Positions 38,001-53,000 of a DNA stretch of 64,000 nt are shown here, piece after piece. How positions within the stretch are numbered: position 1 is the first letter of the stretch; every line of letters begins with the position of its first letter. The position numbers and the translations under genes were made by a program. The notes under the pieces are model-generated. The model was not told where the DNA came from, made no database searches, and saw only the letters and a list, made by a program, of their open reading frames with translations. This stretch comes from Ampullaceana balthica (lineage: Eukaryota > Mollusca > Gastropoda > Lymnaeidae), in contig CALYLW010000322.1 of the NCBI GenBank assembly GCA_944989445.1, positions 88,917-152,916 of the forward strand, given 5' to 3'.

Positions 38001-41000
38001 GCCCTTAATGTCATTTTTATCTTATATGAGCTATATAAAAATTAGTTTTTACGTTAGCTACTTTGTAAATGAATAGATCTTCACCAAACTTTGCATACAA
38101 AAACTTGGTAGCCTATAATAAAATACTATAGACACTGAACTTCTAATGCCAATATCTTCGGGGCCGGGGCCCCAAATATCTTTTTTTGTATATGTTTAAG
38201 ATATGTTTCCTATTTACTTTTTAAAGAGCTTGAGAAATATAGCCACAATAAAAATGAACTAAAATGAACAGGTTTTTGAAATTGCCATCTTGCATCGAAT
38301 GGGCCAGGGGCCCCTTAATGTTATCTCCCCCCTATTTTAGGTATATAAAAAGTAGTTAAAGAGTTAGATATTGAGAAAATAACTGGATTTTGACAAAACT
38401 TAGAATATAAAAACTTAAGAGCCTATATTACTATAGGGCACTGAACTCTTAATTTCCATTCCTTCGAAAAAGTCTTTTTACTGAACTTTAATCATTGTAT
38501 TCCCTATTCAATTTTACACGATATTGAGGAATATAGCTTGAGTACAATGTTAATAAAAAAAACTATAATATTACTCATTTTGGGGCCGGGGCCCTTAATA
38601 TCGTTTCTTCTTTTGTACACTATTTAATTATTAATTTATTTATCTGTTTGCTATGAAACTTGGATTTTTTTTCACACTTCCACGAAGGTTTCTTCAGAAT
38701 TTTTTTTAAACATACCACTCATTGGTTTCTTTAAATGTATTCCTTTTTACTTTGATCGTTGCAACGCACGACGGGTCTGCTAGTTTTATATAAAAAAAAA
38801 CGACATGAAATGTACCTGGGCATAATTGGTGCAAGATGTAAATTTGAAACACTTGTTATTATTTGTTATATTAATAATCACAATGGATATATTTATCAAT
38901 ATTTATAAGATCATATAAACTCAATAGAAATATAAACTTAAATGTTCAAGGAACAAAAAAAGAGGTTTTTGCCCTCCAGCCGCGAATGAACATAAGAAGT
39001 TCATTTGCCCATATTTGTTTTAAAATATGAGCTTTTTAGTTTTTATATAACATTTGTTTTCAAGATCCATCGATTTAGAGAGTAACTAAACCTTAAACTA
39101 TTTTATGTAGCTCATTTAAGTAAAAACGTAATTTGTAGCCCACGGCCACACAAATATGTTAATTAACATTTACCATCCCAAGAGCATACTCAGCTGTCTC
39201 ACGAAAATTTATTGCATTCGGATGAATCGTGTAGCAACGCATGAATAAAAACACACACACATACTTTGTTATATATGTAGTCGAGTGTTTGCAAAATAAT
39301 TAAAATATAATCTAACCAAACAGTGAATACAAAGTAAATAAACACTTTGTCTATCTGAGGTTTATAGTAAATTGTTATCTTCTTATCTTATCTATACAGA
39401 CGCTCCTTCTATGCAGAAGATAGTTGCGTCCACAGACCATGACAGATGATCTGTTGGCAAGTGATGCAGCATTCACAGGCCACGGCTTTGTGGGTTCCAC
39501 GCATTACCCAGCCGCCTAACACTACATGTGTTAGGTGCCCATTCGGAGCGGGGTGACTCAGGGACGCCCTAGGCCATGGGTACAAGCCCTTGCCTTCACA
39601 CGGATTCGAACCCGTGACCATCGGTACGACAGTCCAGTGCGCTGCCACTCGACCACCGCGTCGTAAATTGTTGTAGTTTATTTTACCCTTTAACAGAAAC
39701 CCCTTTTATAAAGAAGATTATTGCGTCCTAAGCTTATCCTGTTTTATTTCCAAATGAAATGTTCCCTTTGTATTACTACAATTTTACTATTTTTCGTATG
39801 GCCCCTAAAGTTTTAAGGTTTCGTAACTAAGAAATGACGTTGTCAATTTGGAAAATACTACATAATTAAACCTTGCAGTTTAAAATCTGTTACAGTTTAT
39901 ATATGGTTTTTCGGGGCTGATTTATGGATGGACAAATAGAGAAGAGGATATTTTTAGCATTTTGTCTTACAATTATATGGAAGCTTTTAGTAATATGTGG
40001 CTATTACATTTGAACACGATTTGTTTCGTATTTTTTTCATAATTAAAGTTTGTTTTTAAAATCATTAGTTTGAATATGTCGTGCTCCATCAATTAATTAG
40101 TTTGATTCATTTGTCTATTTTTCTTCTTTCACTCCCTAACAGTTGACACTTTTGTTTTTGGAAAGACATACTCAATAACCTACTTGTGGAAGAAAATCAG
40201 TAGCCCCGAGCCTAGTGCTCTTCATGGGTCTTCCCGGAAGACCCTCTCAGCCATCTGGCCCCAAAAGGGACGTAACAGCTGAGTACCCGCCCCCCCCCGG
40301 CAAAGCACACGAGTCTCCATGGTTAGGACTGCTGCTAAGCAGGGGATCATCAATGGCCTACCTAAGGTGTAACCCCCACTGGAAGGTTTCCTCAGAGCTG
40401 GCGTCCGCTGCATTCTTCGCGGTACTTTTTGCGAATCCGTACTGGCGCTCCTGGCCTTAAACCGGCACCGCTCGATTGCGTTGCTAGTAAACTGAGGGGG
40501 ACGAAACGGTCGCTTCGGAATAACCCGACTCTCAACGGGTACTTTGGTTTTCATCATCGGCATTGCATCTAGATGCTTTGCCTAAGATCCGTACAGCGAC
40601 TGTAATCATATGTGACTAGAACCTAACACCTAACATATCGGATTTCGGCATTGCTTGCCAGGAGTTGTCGATTTCATGTTTTGGTCAGGTCCGCGACCCT
40701 ACTAATCCGTAGAGCCTCTTAGAAACCACCCCTTCTCGACGGGGAAAGACATAACTCCAATTAGTTACTAATTATTATGGTTTATTTCGGTGATCTTGAA
40801 GATTTTTCTATCTGTTCTCACTTAATTGTTTTAAATATTATACAATCATCAGATTATAATCTTCGATAAGAGTAGTCATATCTGAAATCTGTTTGTACAA
40901 AACGTCATTGATTTAGCTTTCTATGTCGACAGTAAACTGACGATGACCTTCTGTATTAGTTCTGTGGTCAAATCTTGTTACGCCATCGTCGTGTCTTGGG

Positions 41001-44000
41001 TTAATTGCGTCAACAAGTGAATAAGAGAACGCAATATTATGCTGCTTTGGTTTCTTTAATACTATCGAGACTGGATTACTGCAACTTTAGTCTGTGAGGA
41101 TTTCTTTTAAACAAACTGCATATACTTTAGAGAATACAAAACTCTTCAGCGCGGATTGTTATGAGGATGGAAAGTCAGACCAGATTAAACCAGCATGTAA
41201 GGATCTACACTGGCTTCCTGTGGCTGAAAGAATAGACCACATTAAACCAGCAAGTAGGGATCTACACTGGCTTCATGTGGCTGAAAGAATAGACCACATT
41301 AAACCAGCAAGTAGGGATCTACACTGGCTTCCTGTGGCTGAAAGAATAGACTACATTAAACCAGCAAGTAAGGATCTACACTGGCTTCATGTGGCTGAAA
41401 GAATAGACCACATTAAACCAGCAAGTAGGGATCTACACTGGCTTCATGTGGCTGAAAGAATAGACCATGAGATTCTGTTACCATCCTACAGCTGTATGGA
41501 TGGATCAGCGCATCATGTTTTGATGGATATAAAGTTTGAACTTGAATCTCGAAGGGGGTTGCATACTTCTACGCAGTCACTTCTGAAAATCCCAATTAGG
41601 GATGGACACATGAGGAAGTCTTTTGTGTGCTCTCTTTTAAATTAGCAGAACCATATTTGTGGAGTAGTCTTCAGAATTGTTTGAAATAATCGGAAAATAA
41701 AGATGAATTTAAGTAAAATTTGAATACATATTTGTACAATATATTATTTAAACATCAAAACTCAACCAGCATATATAGCATTATCACAAATTGAAGAAAT
41801 CCTTCATTGATTCAAATAAACTTATTTTTAAAAATTAGACCCTGTTTTGAAAATCATTTATTCCAATTTGGAATGGTAGAAAAAAATTGATTTTGATCCA
41901 TTATTTATTACAGTTTGCCCTCTACCTAATACAGATCTTTAATTACTTATTACAGTTTTCCCTCTACCTAACAAAAATCTTAAATTATTTATTATAGTTT
42001 ACCCTCTACCTAACACACATCGTTGATTTTCTGACGCAAGTGTTCCGGAATTACTAAGTGCTTATACTTTTAAAGTAAACTAGAATGGTGAACTTTATCA
42101 TCGTTATATAGTAACTATTAATCTTTTTCATTATGTAATTTTTTGACAAATCATCAATTAGACCAATAAATTCAGTTTTAAATTATCTCTCTTTCTTAGT
42201 GTCGTGTTGATGTTGACAATGTACATTATGTTTGTCTAGTAAATACAAAGGAAATATTAAATCACTCACATCTGCGCACCCATATGTATTTATTTTTCGA
42301 GTCCGTCTCGTTTCTCATATGGTCCGTGATATGACACACAACTTTTCCCTTGTCCTTACACGACATGTGACTAGAAGTGTGGCCAATGACCGACGTGTTT
42401 TCTTGGCTGTTGAGAACATTTCCAGCCTCAGACTTGATCAGTAGAGTTGTCGGACGTGAATATGTCTCAGCATTACAAACTAGTAGGCCACACATGCCAG
42501 GTCCCCAGTCTCGGAATTCGTCTCCGGAAAATCCATCGACTTCACACTCATCGACATCAGAATCATCATATATCATTACATTATGAGTCTCATAAAACGA
42601 AAGAATGTGGATCGGACCTGTGGAACAGAAACGAAAAATAAAAATAATTTAAAGTTTCTCATATTATTATATTTGTCTCTGATAAAAGCTACACCAAATA
42701 TCAAAGTGTAAAAAGTATTTAATGAATCTTAGCCCTATAAAAAATTAGTTATAAAAAATGTATATTTTATTACGGTCTAAGTTTGATTTTTATTGACTGT
42801 TTTTAAATATTTTTTTTTAAATTTAATATTGACATAAAAACAGCTTCAAAACAGACAACAAAGCACTGCAAGCATATTAACGTCTTCACAACAGACACCC
42901 ACAATTGTGCACGCCTATAAACAAAGGTGAACTCTTCGTATTCATTTCTGGATTATGTCGATGATATCGACAGGTGTAGACATCCGAGTCATTGCAGCCA
43001 ACCACCGAGAGGTTAAAGGTCACTGTGTCATACTGGTTTGTAAGAACTTTGTCATTCTTAAGAATTTCCAAATAAAAATCTTCCTTGACGTAATCTACAG
43101 TACAGTTAAAGTACAGATCTGAGCCAACACTTGTCATGATATGATGTAAGGGGGTGGCTACCATCTGGTCAATAGACAATGTTACAGTCACTGGACCTAG
43201 AACAATACAGAAATGTTACAGTGAATGGACCTAGAAAAACATAAATATTTCAGTGGACCTAGAACAATACAGAAATGTAGCATTAACTGGGCCTAGAACA
43301 ATACTGACATTTTACAATAGACCTAGAACAATACAGAATGCTAATAGAGAAATAGTATACACAATCGGAAACAATTGTGACAATTACAAATTTTACAGAT
43401 ATGACAAATTATACATTAGGGAAAAGACAATAGCTGACTGTTAAAAGGAGTTTTCAATTAGAAATTAATGCAATCGAAAGTTAAACTAGCAAAGTACATG
43501 TTACAGACAGCTAACTAGGTCAACACATAAAGGATAAAAAAAGATGAAATAGGACGATCAAGAAATGTTACCGATAGTTTTCCTAAGACAATACAGAAAT
43601 GGTTGTCATTGTACGCTTTCCAATACTAACTTTGCCAAAAAGTCAACACACCTAATCTTTTGATGTGTTGATTCATTCTACATAAAAATGCATCATATTT
43701 TAGTCAATATGCTTATGTTTGTGAAAACATTAAACTTACAATCCATATCTATGAAAATGAAATGTTCCTTTAAACTTACAAACCAAATCTACGAAATTGA
43801 AATATTAATTTAAACTTACAAACCATATCTATGAACATGAAACATTCCTGTAAACGTAAAATCCATATATAGGAAAATGAAATATTCCTTTAAACTTACA
43901 AATCGCATCTATGAAAAAACACAATTCTTGTAAACTGACAATCCATATTTACGAAAATGAAATATTCATTTAAACTTATAACTCGAATATATGAAGAAAA

Positions 44001-47000
44001 AAAATATTCCTGTAAACTTACAATCCATACCTATGAAAATAAAATATTCCTTACAACTTACAATCCATATCTATGAAAATGAAATATTCCTGCAAACGTA
44101 AAATCCATATTTATGAAAATTAAAATTTCTTTTAAACTTACAATCCACATCTATGAAAATGAAATATTCCACAGAAATTCCACTGTCAGTAAAATCAACA
44201 TTGCAGCTATATCTCCCAGCATCCTCGCACTGGGCATTGTCTAAGCCATACACAAGCCGTGATTGGTTAGAAACTGTCATGATCACGTGATCTTTGAAAC
44301 TGATGGACAAGATGATCGAATTGTTGGTAGTTTCAGCGAGACATTCGATGGTCATTGTTTCGTTCTTTAAGATAAAAATCTTGGCATTTCTTTGTGTTAG
44401 TTCATCATTGACAGTAACTGTGAGAACTTCTGCAAGTTGGCAATGAAACTTTTAGAGGTGAGCTGATTAAGAAAATGATCATACTGATAGTAGACATACT
44501 GCCACAGATACTAAAGTAGATTTTAATGTTATCAGATACACTAAATTAGATATGATTTTACAAATTACCTAAGTAGATTTTGATTAAATAATACACACTG
44601 ACGTATATAATAAAGTATATTGTATGCATCATATATACTAAAAATGTTATTGATTATATATTACAGATTCTAACTAAATTAAATATTGTTTAAATAAGGC
44701 ACAATAAAGTAAATATGTATAATTAAGACATACTAAAATATATATTGATTACATGATAAATACCAACTTAATAACTTAAAAACATATGTTTTGATATCAT
44801 GCAATATAAAGAGAATATTGATTTATTTGACATACTATAGTAAATACATATGTATAATATTAGACATTTAGACAAAAAAAATTATTTTAGATAAACTAAA
44901 ATATAGGCAAAATAACAATAATAATAAATGTATTTTTAGTTTAATTGAACACTTGTATATATGTTACTTTCAATCAATAACTACTTTTTACCTCGCTATA
45001 AAATGTGTTATTAAAACCAAAATCTTATCTTACACTTTGAATGGTACAATTTGATGTATGATAATTAAATGAATGCCCGAGTCTTATAAATAAATATGCG
45101 ATTAAATACATTAAAAAATACTTTTACCTGAGTATAAATTCATACATATGTAATGATGTAATTCGAAACACTGTGACTTAACCAGGAGATGTTTTTTGTT
45201 TCTAGCAATACAGATCTCTTGTCCATGTTTTGTGGTTTGTTCACTGGACCACAGTGGTGAATCAGTTCTTAATCTTTTTTTATTGGCGATCCATCTGAAG
45301 CTTGCTAAATCTTGTAGATTACTGGCCCCAACCCAAAGTGACAAGAAACAATAATCGTTAATCATAAGTCTTATAGATTACTGACAACAACCTAAACAAA
45401 CAAGACACAAAAATGTTAATCAAGTATAAATAATATAATAGCCCAAGTCACTGTGGAACTCTGAGGAACATAGTACAACAGTCCATTGCAGTTAAAAAAA
45501 TCGTGTGGTCTTTATCGCTGTAAAAAAAAATAATTATATGACGTCATTGTTTGAGCTTATATTTTAACTTTGGAAAAAGGAACGATGCAAAAATAGGATT
45601 TGAGGATTGTTAATTATAAAATACTTTGTGTACATTTCAGAGAGTTTAATATTAATATCAAACGATGATACGTTCCTTGGGCTTTTGACCAAAAATTAGT
45701 GGGCACCGTAGGCGCCCTACAACCCCTATAAATAATATAATAGACGAAGTGGAAAGCTGTGAGAGTTGCGCAAAATGATTATAAATTAAAGATTATATGA
45801 CGTCATTGTTTTAGCACAGAACGTCAATTACCAAAACAACGCACGAACCTGTGACGTCAGCATTTGTGTTGAAGTAGACAACATTTTGTGTTTATAAATC
45901 TTATAATTACGTTATTCTTGAAGCATCGGATCGATTGGGTGGTACAATTTGCAGTGTTCAAGTGGGTATTAATGATTTGTTTTACATTTGTAGTTTTATT
46001 TTTATCGTTGCTATTGGGGACGAACAGTAATCAATTTGTGAGAAGTTTTTTTGAGAAATGTATCGTTGATAGATATAATTATGATGCAATTTGTTTAAAA
46101 CAGATTTTGATGGAGGTTGATGAAGACCCTGTCACCAGAAAACGACGTAAAGCTAAGGAACGTAAAGATAGATGGCGTGCAAAGCAAACGCCTGAATTAG
46201 TTGAAGCAATTCGCGCAAAAAATAATGAGTCGCACAAGAAACACATGAGAAGCCTGTCCCCTGCTCCGTTACAAACCCATCGAGTGGCCAAAGCTGCATT
46301 TCAGCAACAACATTGAGAGCGTCTGAATGAGGCTCTTCGTCGGGAAGCAATCAACTTCAACGTTAGCAACACTGTTCAACATGATTGTGGACAGTTTGGT
46401 GGGCAATCTCTAAATTGTCAGTATCGTGGGACGAAGCATTTTGAGGGTGAGCGTCCATCAGATGGCCTATTTGTCGCAAAGGAAAGGTTATGCTACCTAA
46501 GCCACAAGAGATCAATGGAGACGTCGTTGAGAATCCGGAGTCTCTTTGACAACTTTTATCAGAACCTAATCATCACTGTTTCAAACATTTTCGTGGCAAC
46601 ATCCGATCGTATAACAGCCCAATTTCGTTTGCAACATTGGGTGCTAATATCATGGACTTACCAGGGAGAGACCCGTACATATTCAAGATTCACGGACAAA
46701 TGTACAATCGTACGTCACATCTACAGCGCGTCAATGCCCAAGCACTACAATTTGCCCAGCTCTATTTTGTCGACAAGACCCAGGCTACAGACGTAAGAGA
46801 AGGACACTACGCTAATGAGAACTACAAGCGTGTAATACTGAATCAAATCGATCGATTTTGTCGTCAACACAATCATTTGGCTCAGACTTATCAACTTATA
46901 AGAGATGTAAAAGCGGGAGTAGCTGCACGCGCCGCGAAAGCAGGTGATGAAGCGACAAAAACCAAGATGATTTTCAGAAGCTAACGGCGATCAAACCAAC

Positions 47001-50000
47001 GTCGATACAACTTACCCACCTCAAACGAAATTGCTATGGTGTTTGTCAACGACGACCGTGAGCCGCCTTTCAAACGCGACATCCAGGTAATCCAATCAAT
47101 CCAGAGGATCCCAATAAGCAGTCCATGAACTTGAGAATTTTAAGTCCCAACATGGATCCAATGACCTACGCATTATTATTTCCTTATGGTGAAGCAGGGT
47201 GGCAGCCGAATTGGGAGTGCGAAGCCTACCCAGGTGTAAGTAAGAATCGCATCCATAACAAGATCAGCATGCTTCACTTCAAAGCCGCCATGACGGCCAT
47301 CCGATATGACTTCAATCCTATCATGAGTGCCAGAAAACTTACGCAGCAGTGGCTGATTGATCCGTATCTGCAGGTGGAAGCCAACAATTTCAACTACAAT
47401 CGTCAGCATCAAAAATGTTTAAGAGCGGAACAATATCAGGGTCTCACCGATCATATGAGTAACATGGCATCGTGTGTATCGGTCATACTTCCGTCATCTT
47501 TCGAAGGATCTCCACGAAACATGCGCCAGATATGCTGTGATGCAATGAGTATATTTGCTAAACACTCTGACCCGGATCTATTCGTCACATTTACGGCAAA
47601 TCCAAGTTGGCCCGAGATCACCAGCAAGCAACTTAATACCCGGAGATCAGGCTTCAGATCGACCTGACTTGGTAGCGCGTGTGTTTAAGCTAAAACTTGA
47701 CTCACTCAATAAGTACATCAATGCTGCGGGAATTTTTGGTGAAACAAAGGCCTTTGTCTACAATATTGAGTTTCAGAAGCGAGGGCTACTAAGATGGTAG
47801 AAATAAAACATATTTTCTTGGATAAGCTACTGAGATGGTAGAAGTAAAACATATTTTCTTGGATAAGCTACTGAGATCTTGGATAAGCTACTGAGATGGT
47901 ACAAGTAAAACATATTTTATCGGACAAGCTACTGAGATGGTAGAAGTAAAACATATATTCTTGGATAAGCTACTGAGATGCTAGAAGTAAAACATATTTT
48001 CTTGAATAAGCTACTGAGATGGTAGAAGTACAACATAGTTTCTTTGGTAAGGTACTGAGATGGTAGAAGTAAAATATATTTTCTTGTATAAACCACTGAG
48101 ATGGTAGAAGAAAAACATATTTTATTGGATAAGCTACTGAGATGGTAGAAATAAAACATATTTTCTTGGATAAGGTACTGAGATGGTAGAAGTAAAGCAT
48201 ATTTTCTTAGATAAGCTACTGAGATGGTAGAAGTAAAACATATTTTCTTGGATAAGCTACTGAGATGGTAGAAGTAAAACACATTTTCTTGGATACGCTA
48301 CTGAGATGGTAGAAGTAAAACATATTTTCCAGGATAAGCTACTGAGATGGTAGAAGTAAAACATATTTCTTGGATAAGCTACTGAGATGGTAGAAGTAAA
48401 ACATATTTTCTTGGATAAGCTACTGAGATGGTAGAAGTAAAACATATTTTTCAACCAACACCCATGGTGTGCCGTGGGGCTAAAAATCTCGTTATTTGGC
48501 TAATATGACCTATTGAAAATAGTTTTAGCCTCAGCCAATGGCTAAATGAATGGATCTTGACCAAAACTTGGTTCATAAAAAGTTGATGGCTCATATTATA
48601 TTCCTAGATGGCACTGAGCTCAAATGACCATTCATTTGTGCAGAGGACCCCTTTTTGTGTGTTTGTGTTAACATTTAAAACTAAATTCCTTTTTTATGTT
48701 ACACTATCTTGAAAAATAATAATTACATTTATTCAACAGTATACATATTATATATAAAGCTCAGTTGGTGTTTGTATCTTTCTATGTTTATGTGTTTATA
48801 TGTTTCACTTTTTGACTCTCAGTTATACAATCTCGGAAAAACCAAATGACGGACGGGGACCAAATTTTTCAGAACGGTTCTTTTTAAACTACAGATTGTT
48901 TAGTATAGTTTTTGTAATTGTCCCTTTTCCCCGAAAACCTTAAATTAAAAAGTCAGAAAATGTAGAGACAAATTGAACAAAAAAAATTAAATATCATTTC
49001 GATATTGAACAATTTTAGGCGGACGTTTAAAACGAGTTATTTTTGGTGCAGTATTTTTTCCCAGACTTTTTTTTTAGCAATGTGCTTTCAAAGATTTTTT
49101 ATTGTCAAAATGTGATGCGCACATTTTAGTATGCGCATCTTAAATTGAGTTGTGTTATTTATTACTAGACGCCCCGTGGCGTAGCATACGCCGCAGACTT
49201 GCTCAAGGAGAGTGCAAAGAAAGTTGTTGAAAGAACGGACACAAACTACAGCACGAAGAAATCAAAACAACGCGAGTGAAAGTCGGTTTGGGGGGGGGGC
49301 TGACAACTCATTGTTGGTTTCGAGACATTTGCAGGCCAAATTCGGTACACCCCTAACTTCTATGAAGTCAGCTATAAAACGATAATCCGTTTAAAATTGG
49401 AGTTTATATAATCGATATTCGGTTTTTACAAAAAAGAAATAACAACACGCAAAAAAAAAGTTAAAATCATTCACCATATACTTTCAAAACCTCTTTAAAG
49501 TTTCATGGTGATAGGATGAATAAAATAATATTTATATAATTTCTTTAATTTAAAAATAAATTAAATCAATAATTCTGAAACTAAACAAAACAATTGCTAT
49601 CTACAAATTGCTGCTAAAATTATGGGAGTCGAACCAAAAGAGATTTTTCAAAAAAACTTCTCCAACATTGTTCTAAATATTATTAACTTTCGTTTGGTGT
49701 TTTAACCCGATAGATGTCATGGTTGGCGAGAAATTGACAAAATACTGATATTTTCTCGTTTTTTTTCGATTTTCCAGGAAATCCAGTAAACCCTTTCGGT
49801 ACTTTTTTAGCCCATGCAGATCCTTGAAACCTCCTTAAAATATTTATAAAGACCAGAACGCTCTATCTGGTATGTTCAGGAGGAGTTGCTGTTCAAAGTT
49901 CGAAAATAAAGGCCGGACATTTCAAATTATAAACGCAATTCCCAAAGGAAATTGCTTTAAAAAGTATAGGTGCTCTATTTTACAATTAAGTTTAATTGAC

Positions 50001-53000
50001 TTGGGCCATTTATTTCCCCATAAAATTCCCTCACATAATTAGTATTTGTTTAAGTTAAATTTTGAGTTATTATCTTACCTTATCTGTTACAGACGCTCCT
50101 TCTATACATAAGATTATTCCGTTTTACGCTTATCTATGATTTGTGTTTAGTCCTGCATTCTTATTAGAGTTTTAAATGTTGATAAGGCGTTCATACGCCT
50201 CGGCTATAAGGAAATTGTGTGGCCAATAAATAGTTGTCTTTGTTTTCATAACACATGTGACAGCTTGATGTACTTAGTAACACACTTAGCCCCAGGAACC
50301 AATGCCCGCCTTTACAGGACTTAATGACACACTTAGCCCCAGGAACCAATCCCTGTCTTTACAGGACTTAGTGACATAACTAGCCCCAGGAACCAATCCC
50401 TGTCTTTACAGGACTTAGTGACACACCTAGCCCCAGGAACCAATCTCTGTCTTTACAGGACTTAGTGACATAACTAGCCCCAGGAACCAATCCCTGTCTT
50501 TACAGGACTTAGTGACACACCTAGCCCCAGGAACCAATCCCTGTCTTAACAGGACTTAGTGACAAACTTAACCCAGGAACTTATCCCTGCCTTTACAGGA
50601 CTTAGTGACACACTTTGCCCAAGGATCTAATCCCTAGACTTCACATGACTTAGTGACACACTTAGCCCAGAAATTAATCCCTGCCTTTAAATGACTTAGT
50701 GACACACCTAGCCCCAGGAAATATTATCTGCCTTTTAAGGGCTTAGTGACACACTTAGCCCAAGGATCTAATCCCTGCCTTTACATGACTTGTAACACAC
50801 CTAACCCCAGGAACCAATCCCTGCCTTTACAGGACTTAGTGACACATTTAGCCCCAGGAACCAGTCCCTGACTTCATAGGACTTAGTGACACACCTAGTC
50901 CCAGGAACTAATCCCTGCCTTCGCGGATATTAAAACTCACTCGACCACTATGCCTTGTTATTAAGCTGTATATGTTTCTCTAACAATAAATTTTAAATTT
51001 GGCTAAAATATTGTGTTATTTGCTTTCCAATTTTTAGATGACCTATTCTGTTATGAAACAAATAGCAATTATGATAAAATAGTAATTTCAATTGTTTATA
51101 AGCTTATACTGACCAAAACGGAATATGTCATTCAATTCTGCCAAGGTGGACTGCAACTTGGTCTGTGATTTAAAGATGGACTGCATCTGGCTCAGTGAAT
51201 TAAAGGCAGCTAAAACTGCGTCCTTATGTTTGCAAAATTCCTGTATTTTGCAGAAGATAGAACAAATGTTAGTAATGTAACATAATGTTTCAAAATGTTT
51301 AAATTCTATAGCAAATGATGTATGTTAAAATATTTAAACTGTTTGTTACCAAATATGATGAAATATAGAAAAGTGTCTATATCTTAAACATATTAGAAGA
51401 GATGAAGATAAGTTGTATATTTCCCATTATCTGTAATTGATGTGAATATTTCATATACCTTTAAAAGAAAAACGCTTTTTGGACTGTGCTTTCCGTCACA
51501 AAAACTTATTTAGTCATGTGAAATAGAATAAACTCTTACAATAGCAAAACTCAGTTAACCTTATGACCGATAATCAAAAGCCTTAATCACACATATATTC
51601 AACGAATGATGCCAAATAATTTTCAAAAATATCGATCACGCCAAAAGCACCTAAAGCTCACAAATAAACACAAATACCTCCCTGCATTAGTCTTAAAATA
51701 CATTATGCTTCACTATATCTTCGTTTTCTCACTGTCATGGTTATTATCAGTAAATAATTTTGTAATGGAAGGAATCAGTCAAATAAAATATTTTGTAATG
51801 GAAGGATCAGTCAAATAAATTAATCATGGTAGTTACCATGGGTGTATCAGTCAATACAATAATAATGACAGTTACCATGTGTGTATCAGTCAATACAATA
51901 ATAATGGCAGTTACCATTGATGTATCAGTCAATACAATAATAATGGCAGTTACCATGGGTGTATAAGTCAATACAATAATAATGGCAGTTACCATGGGTG
52001 TATCAGTCAATACAATAATAATGGCAGTTACCATGGGTGTATCAGTCAATACAATAATAATGGCAGTTACCATGAGTGTATCAGTCAATACAATAATAAT
52101 GGCAGTTACCATGATTGTATTAGTCAATACAATAATAATGGCAGTTACCATGGGTGTATCAGTCAATACAATAATAATGGCAATTACCATGGGTGTATCA
52201 GTCAATACAATAATAATGGCAGTTACCATGGGTGTATCAGTCAATACAATAATAATGGCAGTTACCATGAGTGTATCAGTCAATACAATAATAATGGCAG
52301 TTACCATGATTGTATTAGTCAATACAATAATAATGGCAGTTACCATGGGTGTATCAGTCAATACAATAATAATGGCAGTTACCATGGGTGTATCAGTCAA
52401 TACAATAATAATGGCAGTTACCATGGGTGTATCAGTCAATACAATAATAATGGCAGTTACCATGAGTGTATCAGTCAATACAATAATAATGGCAGTTACC
52501 ATGAGTGTATTAGTCAATACAATAATAATGGCAGTTACCATGAATGTATCACTCAATACAATAATAATGGCAGTTACAGACACTATTCATGGCAGTATCA
52601 GACACTATTCATGGCAGTATCAGAAACTATTCATGGCAGTATCAGAAACTATTCATGGCAGTATCAGACAATATTTTTTTTTAAATATGTTAAAAATGAC
52701 ATTACCTCTGCTTGTGTGAAGCTTGCAAATTTGTTGAAGTATGTAAAACAGCTTCCCTCAGATAATTCAGTGTCCGGCCCAGAGCAAACAGGTCTTTCAG
52801 TATCTGATGAAACATTTGGTGAACGAAAATCTCGGAATTGTTGTTTATAAATTTATACTTGGTATATGCTCATAAACCAAATGTAGGCATTAATTTTTTT
52901 AAACATAAATAATCATTAATGAGTTTTAAAAACAAGTTCATTTTTCAAACGTACCATAACTGGATTCATCGGAAACAGTTGAACCTGTCCAAACATATGA

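Noticed and set aside
39590..39662. A tRNA gene
   Set aside because: Box A and box B are present, but the element continues into a SINE body and tail with target-site duplication and has no full cloverleaf.
45888..46316. Open frame with hydrophobic start and basic end as a separate small membrane protein
   Set aside because: The basic C-terminal part matches the N-terminal region of the Helitron protein; the hydrophobic start is chance AT-rich sequence.
51807..52719. Overlapping open frames of about 250 codons on both strands (VTAIIIVLTDTPM and MAVTMGVSVNTII)
   Set aside because: They are the 39-bp minisatellite translated; the period is a multiple of three and the unit has no stop. No start context, splice sites or non-repeat domain.
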